From JAVJQS01 sp040218815 (GTDB lineage Bacteria > Bacteroidota > Bacteroidia > Flavobacteriales_E > Vicingaceae), in the NCBI GenBank assembly GCA_040218815.1, contig JAVJQS010000003.1, forward strand, positions 1-64,000: a stretch of DNA of 64,000 nucleotides. The letters run 5' to 3'. Below the pieces are notes generated by a model. That model was not told the origin of the DNA. It saw only the letters and a program-made list of their open reading frames with translations, and searched no databases. Shown in pieces: positions 7,226 to 14,598 of the stretch. The position numbers and the translations under genes are program-made. Within the stretch, counting starts at the first letter, position 1. Each line of letters opens with the position of its first letter.

Positions 7226-7237
7226 CAAACTTTTTTG

Positions 7238-7251
7238 TTATGCATGCATAA
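7238..7251. promoter_or_regulatory. Perfect 14-bp palindrome, probable MarR operator
   Basis: TTATGCATGCATAA is a perfect inverted repeat 46 bp before the marR start codon. It overlaps the expected -33 region of the plus-strand marR-fad promoter and of the minus-strand promoter of small RNA copy 3. MarR proteins commonly autoregulate through such sites; the assignment is inferred from position. Confidence 0.6.
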
Positions 7252-7269
7252 TATTTAATCTTTTTTTTA

Positions 7270-7277
7270 TATATTTG
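7270..7277 (+). promoter_or_regulatory. -7 element of marR-fad operon
   Basis: TATATTTG on the plus strand, 19 bp before ATG 7297, giving a predicted transcript start around 7283-7284 and a leader of about 13 nt. No TTTG is seen at the -33 position, which is taken up by the palindrome. Confidence 0.6.
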
Positions 7278-7296
7278 AGTATACTAAATACATTCA

Positions 7297-7740
7297 ATGA
7301 AGCCTAAAGAAACAATTGATTATCATATCAAAGTACTATGGCACTCTATATCAAATATATACAATCAATTAGCGCAAGAATTTGAACTCACTCAATCTAC
7401 GGGGTACGTATTGCTAAATATCGATGCCAAAAACGGTACACCGGCAACCAGCATTGCCCCACTTATGGGAATGAAGTCAACCAGCCTTAGCCGTGTTCTA
7501 AGAAACATGGAGGAAGAAGAATTGATTTTTCGAAAAAAAGAAAAGAGCGATAAGCGATTAGTTAAGATTCACTTGACTGCAAAAGGTGAAGAAAAAAAGA
7601 AAATTGCTAAAAAAGTAGTTAAGGAATTCAACGAATTTCTGATTGAGCGATTAAGCACAAAAGAATTGGAAAATTATTTTAATTCCATTCAATCTATAAA
7701 TACAATTACAGAAGAATACAAACAATTAAAATTAACCTAA
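7297..7740 (+). CDS. MarR-family transcriptional regulator of the fatty-acid operon
   Basis: A 147-residue winged-helix regulator. An N-terminal helix for dimerisation is followed by the HTH (TPATSIAPLMGMKSTSLSR, about residues 48-66) and the wing with the typical DKR motif (KEKSDKRLVKIHLTAKG). The stop codon touches the ATG of fadN, so both are co-transcribed and the regulator probably senses an acyl-CoA or fatty acid and represses the operon. A perfect palindrome at 7238-7251 is its likely operator. Ligand and direction of control are inferred. Confidence 0.9.
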   Translation: MKPKETIDYHIKVLWHSISNIYNQLAQEFELTQSTGYVLLNIDAKNGTPATSIAPLMGMKSTSLSRVLRNMEEEELIFRKKEKSDKRLVKIHLTAKGEEKKKIAKKVVKEFNEFLIERLSTKELENYFNSIQSINTITEEYKQLKLT

Positions 7741-10149
7741 ATGAGCAAAAGAAGAATTAATAAAATTTCCGTTTTAGGTTCAGGTGTTATGGGTTCACAA
7801 ATTGCCTGTCACTTTGCCAATATTGGATTAGAAGTACTCTTATTAGACATCGTTCCAAAAGACTTAACGGATAAAGAAAAAAAGCAAGGGTTAAGTATAG
7901 AAGACAGGGCCGTTAGAAATAGAATTGTAGATACTTCACTTAGTGAAGCTATCAAATCGAACCCTGCTCCGCTTTATTCAAAAAAGTTTGCCAGTCGAAT
8001 TTCAACTGGGAATTTTGACGATGATTTAGAAAAGATTTCTGATTCAGATTGGATCATTGAAGTCGTGGTAGAGCGATTAGACATCAAAAAGCAAGTATTT
8101 GAAAAGGTAGAAAAATATCGGAAGCATGGAACTATTATATCCTCAAACACTTCAGGAATTCCAATAGAGTCAATGTTAGCTGGACGTTCTGAAGATTTTC
8201 AACGTCACTTTTTAGGTACTCACTTTTTCAATCCACCAAGGTATTTAGAATTGTTGGAAATCATCCCCACCTCAAAAACTGATAGCGACTTGGTCGAATT
8301 TTTACTCGACTACGGCAGAAAGTTTTTAGGTAAAAAAACAGTATTATGTAAAGACACACCTGCCTTTATTGCGAATAGAATAGGTGTTTACTCTATTATG
8401 TCCCTTTTCCATACTGTGAAAGAAATGGGCTTGACTGTAGAGGAAGTAGACAAATTAACAGGGCCTATCTTGGGAAGACCAAAATCTGCCACCTTCCGAA
8501 CTTGTGACGTAGTTGGATTAGATACATTGGTTCATGTTGCAAATGGTGTAAAAGAGAATTGTCCAAAGGATGAGCAAGTAGAAACATTTAAAATTCCAGA
8601 TTACGTTCAAAAAATGGTGGACAACAACTGGTTGGGTTCAAAAAGTGGACAAGGATTTTATAAGAAGGTAAAAGATGATGAAGGAAAAAGTACCATTTTA
8701 TCATTAGACTTAAACACATTAGAGTATAGTGCTCAAGACAAAGTAAAACTGGATTGTATTGGCAAGGCACGTGAAGTTGAAGATGTTCGAGAGAAAACCC
8801 GCATCTTAGTCAATTTCGATGATAAAGGCGGGGAATTTTACCGCAAAACATTTTATGATTTATTTGCCTATGTAAGTCACCGAATTCCTGAAATTTCGGA
8901 TGAACTTTTCCGAGTAGATGACGGAATGCGAGCAGGATTTGGCTGGCAGCTAGGACCATTTGAGGCATGGGATGCCTTAGGCGTTGCTGAGACTGCTAAA
9001 AAAATTATGGAAAGTGGAAAAAAGATTGATCCATGGGTTCAAGAAATGTTAGATCAAGGCTTTGATTCTTTTTATAAAGTTGAAAAAGGAACAAAAAAAT
9101 ATTACGATAAAAACTCCAAAACTTACAAAGCTATTCCTGGAACAGAGGGATTAGTAGTGTTGGAGAATTTAAGAGAAGAAAACACGATATGGAGCAACAA
9201 AGGTGCAAGCTTAGTTGACTTAGGCGATGGGATTTTAAACTTAGAATTTCACACTAAAATGAATACCATAGGTGCAGAAGTAATTCAAGGTTTAAACAAG
9301 GCAATTGATATCGCTGAAGAAAAATACGATGGCTTAGTTATTTCGAACAATGGACAAAATTTTTCAGCCGGTGCAAATGTGGGAATGATTTTCATGATGG
9401 CGGTGGAGCAAGAATATGATGAACTTTCTTTTGCCATTAAACAATTTCAAAATACCATGATGCGCATGCGTTATTCCGCTATTCCAGTAGTTGTTGCAAC
9501 ACACCAGATGGCTTTAGGTGGTGGATGCGAGCTGTCCATGCATGCAGACAAAGTAATCGCCCATGCTGAGACATATATGGGCTTAGTTGAATTTGGAGTT
9601 GGCGTAATCCCTGGAGGAGGTGGCTCAAAAGAGTTTGCCTTGCGGTTATCTGACGGATTCAGAGAAGGTGATATTCGAGTAAATAATTTTAGAGAGAAAT
9701 TTTTGACTATCGGTCAAGCCAAAGTAGGAACATCGGCAGTGGAAGCTTTTGAATTGGGCTATTTACAAGAAGAGAAAGATGAGATTGTAATGAGTAGAGA
9801 GTTACAGCTTACTAGAGCTAAACAAGCAGCTAAAACAATGGCTGATAACGGATACACTCAACCAAAAGAACGAACCAATATTAAGGTGCTTGGAAACGAA
9901 GCATTGGGATTGGTTTATGTGGGAGCAAATTCTATGCAAAGCGGTAATTACATTTCAGAACATGATCAATTTATATCTGAAAAGTTGGGTTATGTTTTAG
10001 CTGGAGGTGATTTATCAGAACCTACTGAAGTTTCAGAGCGCTACCTCCTCGATTTGGAACGGAAGGCCTTTGTAGAATTATGCAGTAAGAAAAAAACCTT
10101 GGAGCGCTTACAAAGTATGGTGACAAAAGGAAAAGTGCTAAGGAATTAG
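7741..10149 (+). CDS. fadN: 3-hydroxyacyl-CoA dehydrogenase / enoyl-CoA hydratase (FadN type)
   Basis: An 802-residue bifunctional beta-oxidation enzyme. NAD-binding Rossmann motif GSGVMG at 13-18, catalytic His161 in GTHFFNPPRY, the C-terminal 3HCDH domains (about 190-430), then an enoyl-CoA hydratase/crotonase domain (about 500-720) with NFSAGANVGM and GGGCELSMHADKV oxyanion-hole segments. Dehydrogenase precedes hydratase, as in Bacillus FadN and opposite to E. coli FadB. The ATG directly follows the marR stop. The order fadN, thiolase, acyl-CoA dehydrogenase matches the fadNAE arrangement, but a four-helix gene with repeats sits between fadN and the thiolase. Confidence 0.93.
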   Translation: MSKRRINKISVLGSGVMGSQIACHFANIGLEVLLLDIVPKDLTDKEKKQGLSIEDRAVRNRIVDTSLSEAIKSNPAPLYSKKFASRISTGNFDDDLEKISDSDWIIEVVVERLDIKKQVFEKVEKYRKHGTIISSNTSGIPIESMLAGRSEDFQRHFLGTHFFNPPRYLELLEIIPTSKTDSDLVEFLLDYGRKFLGKKTVLCKDTPAFIANRIGVYSIMSLFHTVKEMGLTVEEVDKLTGPILGRPKSATFRTCDVVGLDTLVHVANGVKENCPKDEQVETFKIPDYVQKMVDNNWLGSKSGQGFYKKVKDDEGKSTILSLDLNTLEYSAQDKVKLDCIGKAREVEDVREKTRILVNFDDKGGEFYRKTFYDLFAYVSHRIPEISDELFRVDDGMRAGFGWQLGPFEAWDALGVAETAKKIMESGKKIDPWVQEMLDQGFDSFYKVEKGTKKYYDKNSKTYKAIPGTEGLVVLENLREENTIWSNKGASLVDLGDGILNLEFHTKMNTIGAEVIQGLNKAIDIAEEKYDGLVISNNGQNFSAGANVGMIFMMAVEQEYDELSFAIKQFQNTMMRMRYSAIPVVVATHQMALGGGCELSMHADKVIAHAETYMGLVEFGVGVIPGGGGSKEFALRLSDGFREGDIRVNNFREKFLTIGQAKVGTSAVEAFELGYLQEEKDEIVMSRELQLTRAKQAAKTMADNGYTQPKERTNIKVLGNEALGLVYVGANSMQSGNYISEHDQFISEKLGYVLAGGDLSEPTEVSERYLLDLERKAFVELCSKKKTLERLQSMVTKGKVLRN

Positions 10150-10297
10150 GAGTTGGGAATTTGGAGTGTGGAGTTGGGAGTGTGGAGTTGGGAGTTTGGA
10201 ATTTGGAATGAGGAGTTGGGAATTTGGAATTAGGAGTGTGGAATTAGGAATGAGGAGTGTGGAATTGGGAGTTGGGAGTTAGGAATTAGGAGTTTTA
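10150..10297 (+). repeat. G-rich degenerate word repeat after fadN
   Basis: About 150 bp built from variants of GGAGTTGGGA, GGAATTTGGA and GGAGTGTGG with almost no T-C pairs, starting right at the fadN stop. The complementary C-rich form (ACTCCTCACT) lies beyond the next gene, so the gene at 10344 is enclosed by imperfect inverted repeats. Confidence 0.8.
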
Positions 10298-10343
10298 TAT
10301 AAAATAGAACCAATATGAAGTTTGACAATTAACCTATAGGGGA

Positions 10344-10709
10344 ATGACAGATAATAAAAATCCAGCTCGAGATAAAAGTTTTGCTTTTGCAATTAAATTG
10401 GTTAAAACCATAAAGTCAATCCGTGAAAAAAGTAAAGAATTTACATTAACTGAACAATTATTAAGATCGGGGACTTCGATTGGAGCAAATATAGAAGAAG
10501 CAAGCGGAGCATTTAGCGAGCGCGATTTTCAATATAAGATGTCTATCGCCTACAAAGAAGCTCGAGAAACACATTATTGGATCCGCTTGATGGTGAGCAG
10601 CGACTATTTGGAAGAAGAAAAAGCTAATAGGTTAATAAATGATGTAGAAGAACTATTAAAAATAACAGGCTCAATAATAAAAACTATGAAGAATAAAAAA
10701 AAGAGTTAG
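10344..10709 (+). CDS. Four-helix-bundle protein (23S rRNA intervening-sequence family)
   Basis: A 121-residue protein of the small four-helix-bundle family first seen in 23S rRNA intervening sequences. Typical signatures are FAIKLVKTIKSI, LRSGTSIGANIEEA and KMSIAYKEARETHYWI; length is normal for the family. The molecular role of stand-alone members is not established; relatives assist diversity-generating reverse transcriptases, but no such genes are here. It is embedded between fadN and fadA, flanked on the left by G-rich and on the right by C-rich word repeats, so it looks like an inserted cassette rather than part of the beta-oxidation pathway. Confidence 0.88.
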   Translation: MTDNKNPARDKSFAFAIKLVKTIKSIREKSKEFTLTEQLLRSGTSIGANIEEASGAFSERDFQYKMSIAYKEARETHYWIRLMVSSDYLEEEKANRLINDVEELLKITGSIIKTMKNKKKS

Positions 10710-10761
10710 AAGTATGGAATTAGGAGTGAAAAAATTAGAACATTAAGGTTAAACTCAAAAA

Positions 10762-10912
10762 ACTCCTCACTCCTCACTCTAAACTAAAAACTAACAGAGT
10801 TGTCGTTTACAGGACTTAAAACTCCTCACTTCACACTCCAAACTATAAACTAACAGAGTTGTCGTTTGCAGGAATTAAAACTCCTCACTTCACACTCCAA
10901 ACTATAAACTAA
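10762..10912 (-). repeat. C-rich tandem repeat, about 59-bp unit, 2.6 copies
   Basis: Units at 10762-10820, 10821-10879 and a partial 10880-10912. Each starts ACTCCTCACTTCACACTCC and the first two contain CTAACAGAGTTGTCGTTT. It ends at the fadA start codon. The reverse complement of the ACTCCTCACT part resembles the G-rich words at 10150-10297 and the short GGAATTAGGAGTG run at 10717-10729. Confidence 0.8.
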
Positions 10913-10913
10913 G

Positions 10914-12089
10914 ATGGATACATATATTGTTGCAGGCTATAGAACTGCAGTCGGAAAAGCACCAAAAGGCTCTTTACGATTCACTCGGCCAGATGATTTG
11001 GCAGTGAGTGTAATCAATCATTTAATGAAAGCAGTACCCAATATTAACGTTGAAGAAATCGATGATGTGATTGTTGGAAACGCTACTCCTGAGGCTGAAC
11101 AAGGATTAAATATTGGTCGTTTGGTCTCTTTAATGGGGCTAAACAGCATAGATGTTCCTGGCATGACGGTGAATCGTTATTGCTCTTCGGGATTAGAAAC
11201 AATAGCAATAGCAGATTCGAAAATTAAAAATGGCATGAATAGCCTTGTGATTGCCGGTGGTGTAGAAAGTATGTCACCAATTTCAATGGGTGGTTGGCGA
11301 ATTGTGCCAAACGCTAAAGTAGCAAAAGAGAACCCAAGCTATTATTGGGGAATGGGATTAACTGCCGAAGAAGTAGCTAAAAAATACAAGGTAAGCCGTG
11401 AAGATCAAGACGAGTTTGCCTACAACTCACACATGAAGGCAATCAAAGCCAACGAAAGTGGTGCATTCAATGATCAAATTGTACCTGTTGATGTGAATCA
11501 TGTTTATGTTGACAGTAATGGAAAAAAGCAAAGTAAGAATTCAACTTTTAAGCAGGATGAAGGTCCAAGAAAAGATACTTCAAAAGAAGTGTTGGCAAAA
11601 TTAAGACCAGTCTTTGCTCAAGGGGGAAGTGTTACAGCGGGAAATTCTTCCCAAACATCAGATGGAGCAGCCTTTGTTATGGTAGCTTCTGAAGAAATGG
11701 TGAAGAAACACAACTTAAAACCAATTGCACGTTTAGTGAGCTATGCTGCAGCAGGAGTCGATCCAAGCATAATGGGTATTGGCCCAGTAAAAGCTATTCC
11801 GAAAGCATTGAAGCAAGCAGGAATGAAATTAAATGATATTGATTTAATTGAATTAAATGAAGCCTTTGCTTCACAGTCCTTAGCAGTTATTCGAGAATTA
11901 GAATTAAACCCTGATATCGTTAATGTTAATGGAGGAGCAATTGCTTTAGGACATCCCCTTGGCTGCACTGGAGCAAAACTATCTGTTCAAATTTTTAATG
12001 AGCTTAAAAAAAGAAATAAAAAATACGGTATGGTAACTATGTGTGTAGGCACCGGACAAGGAGCTGCAGGCATTTTTGAAATCCTTTAA
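10914..12089 (+). CDS. fadA: Acetyl-CoA acyltransferase (3-ketoacyl-CoA thiolase)
   Basis: A 391-residue thiolase of normal length. Nucleophile Cys90 lies in NRYCSSGLE, His347 in GGAIALGHPLG, and the general base Cys377 in VTMCVGTGQG; NEAFASQ is also present. It carries out the last beta-oxidation step, cleaving 3-ketoacyl-CoA with CoA to acetyl-CoA and a shortened acyl-CoA. The ATG follows the repeat block directly with no clear ribosome-binding site. The acyl-CoA dehydrogenase gene starts 11 bp after its stop. Confidence 0.95.
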   Translation: MDTYIVAGYRTAVGKAPKGSLRFTRPDDLAVSVINHLMKAVPNINVEEIDDVIVGNATPEAEQGLNIGRLVSLMGLNSIDVPGMTVNRYCSSGLETIAIADSKIKNGMNSLVIAGGVESMSPISMGGWRIVPNAKVAKENPSYYWGMGLTAEEVAKKYKVSREDQDEFAYNSHMKAIKANESGAFNDQIVPVDVNHVYVDSNGKKQSKNSTFKQDEGPRKDTSKEVLAKLRPVFAQGGSVTAGNSSQTSDGAAFVMVASEEMVKKHNLKPIARLVSYAAAGVDPSIMGIGPVKAIPKALKQAGMKLNDIDLIELNEAFASQSLAVIRELELNPDIVNVNGGAIALGHPLGCTGAKLSVQIFNELKKRNKKYGMVTMCVGTGQGAAGIFEIL

Positions 12090-12100
12090 AAAATAAAATT

Positions 12101-13879
12101 ATGAGCGACAAAAAAACAACTAAAGGTGGTGAATTTCTGATTAAAGAAACTGCTGCAGAAGACATATTTATTCCAGAACAATTCGATGAGGAACAGTTAA
12201 TGATTGCGCAAAGCTGTCAAGATTTTCTCGATCAAGAAATTTATCCTGAATTGGATGAGTTAGACGCGTTAAAAGAGGGCCTGATGGAGAGCAAAATAAC
12301 TAAGGCTGGAGAATTGGGCTTAACAGGTATATCTGTGCCTGAAGAATACGGTGGCTTTGGAAAAAACTTTGTTACTTCAATGCTTACAGCTGAAGTTACA
12401 GGAGCAGGCTATTCCTTTGCTGTTGCATTATCTGCACACACCGGCATAGGAACGCTACCCATACTTTACTATGGTAATGAAGAACAAAAGCAAAAATACA
12501 TCCCAAAATTAGCCAGTGGAGAATGGAAAGGCTGTTATTGTTTAACTGAGCCAGGCTCAGGATCTGATGCCAATTCAGGAAAAACAAAGGCAATACCGTC
12601 GGAAGATGGGAAAAACTATATTCTTAATGGTCAAAAAATGTGGATCACTAATGGTGGATTTGCACATATTCTTACTGTCTTTGCAAAAATTGAAGATGAT
12701 GAAAATTTAAGTGCTTTTATAGTAGAAAAAGATTACGAAGGCATTACTATGAACCCCGAAGAAAAAAAGATGGGAATCAAAGGTTCTTCTACCCGTCAAA
12801 TATTTTTCAACGATGTGAAGGTCCCTAAAGAGAACCTTATAGGTAAAAGAGAAGAAGGTTTTAAAATAGCTTTAAATATATTGAATATTGGTAGAGCGAA
12901 GTTAGCAGGAGCTGCTTTGGGCGCTTCTAAAGCTGCTATAACCCGTTCAATAAAGTTTGCTAATGATAGAGAACAATTTGGGCGTTCTATCTCAAAATAT
13001 GGCGCCATCCGTTATAAGTTGGCTGAACAAGCCATTAAGTCTTTTGCTACAGAGTCTGCTCTATATCGCTTAAGTCAAAATATTGAAGATACTATCAACC
13101 AATTAATTGCTGAAGGCAAAGACAAGCAAGAGGCAACATTAGGTGGTTTGAGAGAGTATGCAGCTGAATGTGCCATTTTAAAAGTACATGGTTCAGAAAC
13201 CTTAGATTATGTAGTAGATGAGGGAGTTCAAATTTATGGTGGTATGGGCTATTCAGCAGAAGCTGATATGGAAAGAGCATATCGGGATGCCCGAATTAAC
13301 CGAATATTTGAAGGCACCAATGAGATTAACCGCATGTTGACGGTTGATATTATCTTGAAACGTGCCATGCAAGGAGAACTTGACTTATTAGGACCGGCTC
13401 AAAAAGTAGCCGATGAATTGATGGAAATTCCAGACTTCGATCAAGATAGCTCTGGACTATTTGCTGCGGAAAAACGAACAGTTGAAAATTTCAAAAAGGC
13501 AGTTCTCTTGACAGCTGGAGCAGCAGCTAAAAAGTTGACTACTTCCCTCTCCAAAGAGCAAGAAATATTGATGAACATTGCAGATATAGCAATGGAAGCT
13601 TATGTGTGTGAATCGCTGATCTTGAGAGTTGAGAAAATGAAGCAACTCGGTAAAGCGATTGAGTTTTCAACTCAAATCATGAAGGTATATATTTACGATG
13701 CTGCTGATCGCATAAATAAATGGGGAAAAGATGCCATTAATGCATTTGCTGAAGGAGATGAACAGAAGGGAATGTTAATGGGTATGAAACGATTCTCGAA
13801 GCATGATGCCTTTAATGCAAAAGAAGCAAGGCAACAAATTGCCCAGAAGATGATAGAAGAAGAAAAGTATTGCTTTTAG
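12101..13879 (+). CDS. fadE: Acyl-CoA dehydrogenase (long FadE type)
   Basis: A 592-residue FAD enzyme that makes the 2,3-double bond of acyl-CoA in the first beta-oxidation step. The three-domain core (about 35-415) shows CYCLTEPGSGSDANS, MWITNGGFAHI and the catalytic Glu404 in RIFEGTNEINRM. A C-terminal helical extension of about 170 residues is typical of the long Bacillus FadE-like or VLCAD-like class. It is the last gene of the operon, followed 35 bp later by a strong terminator. Electron acceptor genes (etfAB) are not in the window. Confidence 0.94.
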   Translation: MSDKKTTKGGEFLIKETAAEDIFIPEQFDEEQLMIAQSCQDFLDQEIYPELDELDALKEGLMESKITKAGELGLTGISVPEEYGGFGKNFVTSMLTAEVTGAGYSFAVALSAHTGIGTLPILYYGNEEQKQKYIPKLASGEWKGCYCLTEPGSGSDANSGKTKAIPSEDGKNYILNGQKMWITNGGFAHILTVFAKIEDDENLSAFIVEKDYEGITMNPEEKKMGIKGSSTRQIFFNDVKVPKENLIGKREEGFKIALNILNIGRAKLAGAALGASKAAITRSIKFANDREQFGRSISKYGAIRYKLAEQAIKSFATESALYRLSQNIEDTINQLIAEGKDKQEATLGGLREYAAECAILKVHGSETLDYVVDEGVQIYGGMGYSAEADMERAYRDARINRIFEGTNEINRMLTVDIILKRAMQGELDLLGPAQKVADELMEIPDFDQDSSGLFAAEKRTVENFKKAVLLTAGAAAKKLTTSLSKEQEILMNIADIAMEAYVCESLILRVEKMKQLGKAIEFSTQIMKVYIYDAADRINKWGKDAINAFAEGDEQKGMLMGMKRFSKHDAFNAKEARQQIAQKMIEEEKYCF

Positions 13880-13914
13880 AAAAAGTTGATCTTAAACATT
13901 TAAATCCCTTAATT

Positions 13915-13948
13915 AAAAAGGCTCGAATCAGTTGATTCGAGCCTTTTT
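13915..13948. terminator. Strong bidirectional terminator
   Basis: GGCTCGAATCA and TGATTCGAGCC form an 11-bp perfect stem around GT, with A5 before and T5 after. It separates the convergent fad operon and the minus-strand gene 14018-14374. Confidence 0.92.
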
Positions 13949-14017
13949 ATTGCAATACTGTTAAAGTATAAATTCCTTATGATAGATACATGTTAAGTAT
14001 TACCCCTTCAAGTAGTT

Positions 14018-14374
14018 TTAATTCCTATTAATAGATACTGTACACTCACTTTCCCAATCCACTCTGTAGGTCCCAAAGAACTTAGTACCACACTTTTCAG
14101 CATTATAATTTGGATATGCCTCATTTACTGGAGCAGTAATAAGAATTCCTATCCAATGTTTAAATCCATTAGTATGTTCCAAGCTCATAGACTCGCCAGC
14201 AGCTATAACATTTCCCATTACACCTCCAGCAGTACTTGAACAATCATAATCCATACCTTGAGCTGCAGCAAAACTAATCGTATCACTCGTATTGTTTGTA
14301 ATACTAAGTGTGCTTTGCGCATTGAGTGCTATCGCAGTTAAAACTAAAAACGAGAATAAAATAATCCTTTTCAT
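14018..14374 (-). CDS. Small secreted protein, SITNN-type
   Basis: A 118-residue protein of unknown function with ATG start and a clear signal peptide (cleavage near ALNAQ, residue 20). The mature part begins STLSITNNTSDTISF, resembling the opening of the 143-residue secreted protein at 501-932. It has three cysteines and a C-terminal VDWESECTVSINRN. It stands alone between the fad operon and the first giant surface-protein gene, with its own 5' region of more than 150 bp. A beta-sandwich fold is plausible; function cannot be assigned. Confidence 0.78.
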   Translation of the reverse strand: MKRIILFSFLVLTAIALNAQSTLSITNNTSDTISFAAAQGMDYDCSSTAGGVMGNVIAAGESMSLEHTNGFKHWIGILITAPVNEAYPNYNAEKCGTKFFGTYRVDWESECTVSINRN

Positions 14375-14541
14375 GCTATTTCTTATAAATTAAAACTTAA
14401 AATAATTGAGTAAGTCCAAATTACAACTTTATTTTAATTGTAATTTATTATTAAAGTGTTAAACTTCTATTCTTTAATAAAAATTATCATTCAAGACAAT
14501 CAATTGCAAGCTAGTTCCAAATAAGTTAGCTTAAGAATAGC

Positions 14542-14573
14542 AAAAAAAAAGACCTCGTCTTTCGACGAGGTCT
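14542..14573 (-). terminator. Terminator of the 2767-residue surface protein gene
   Basis: On the minus strand GACCTCGTCGAAAGACGAGGTC (9-bp stem, 4-base loop) is followed by nine T. It lies 26 bp after the stop at 14599. Confidence 0.92.
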
Positions 14574-14598
14574 TGAAGTTTAATATTAAATATTCAGG

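Noticed and set aside
10344..10709. Accessory protein of a diversity-generating retroelement
   Set aside because: No reverse transcriptase or template/variable repeat pair nearby.
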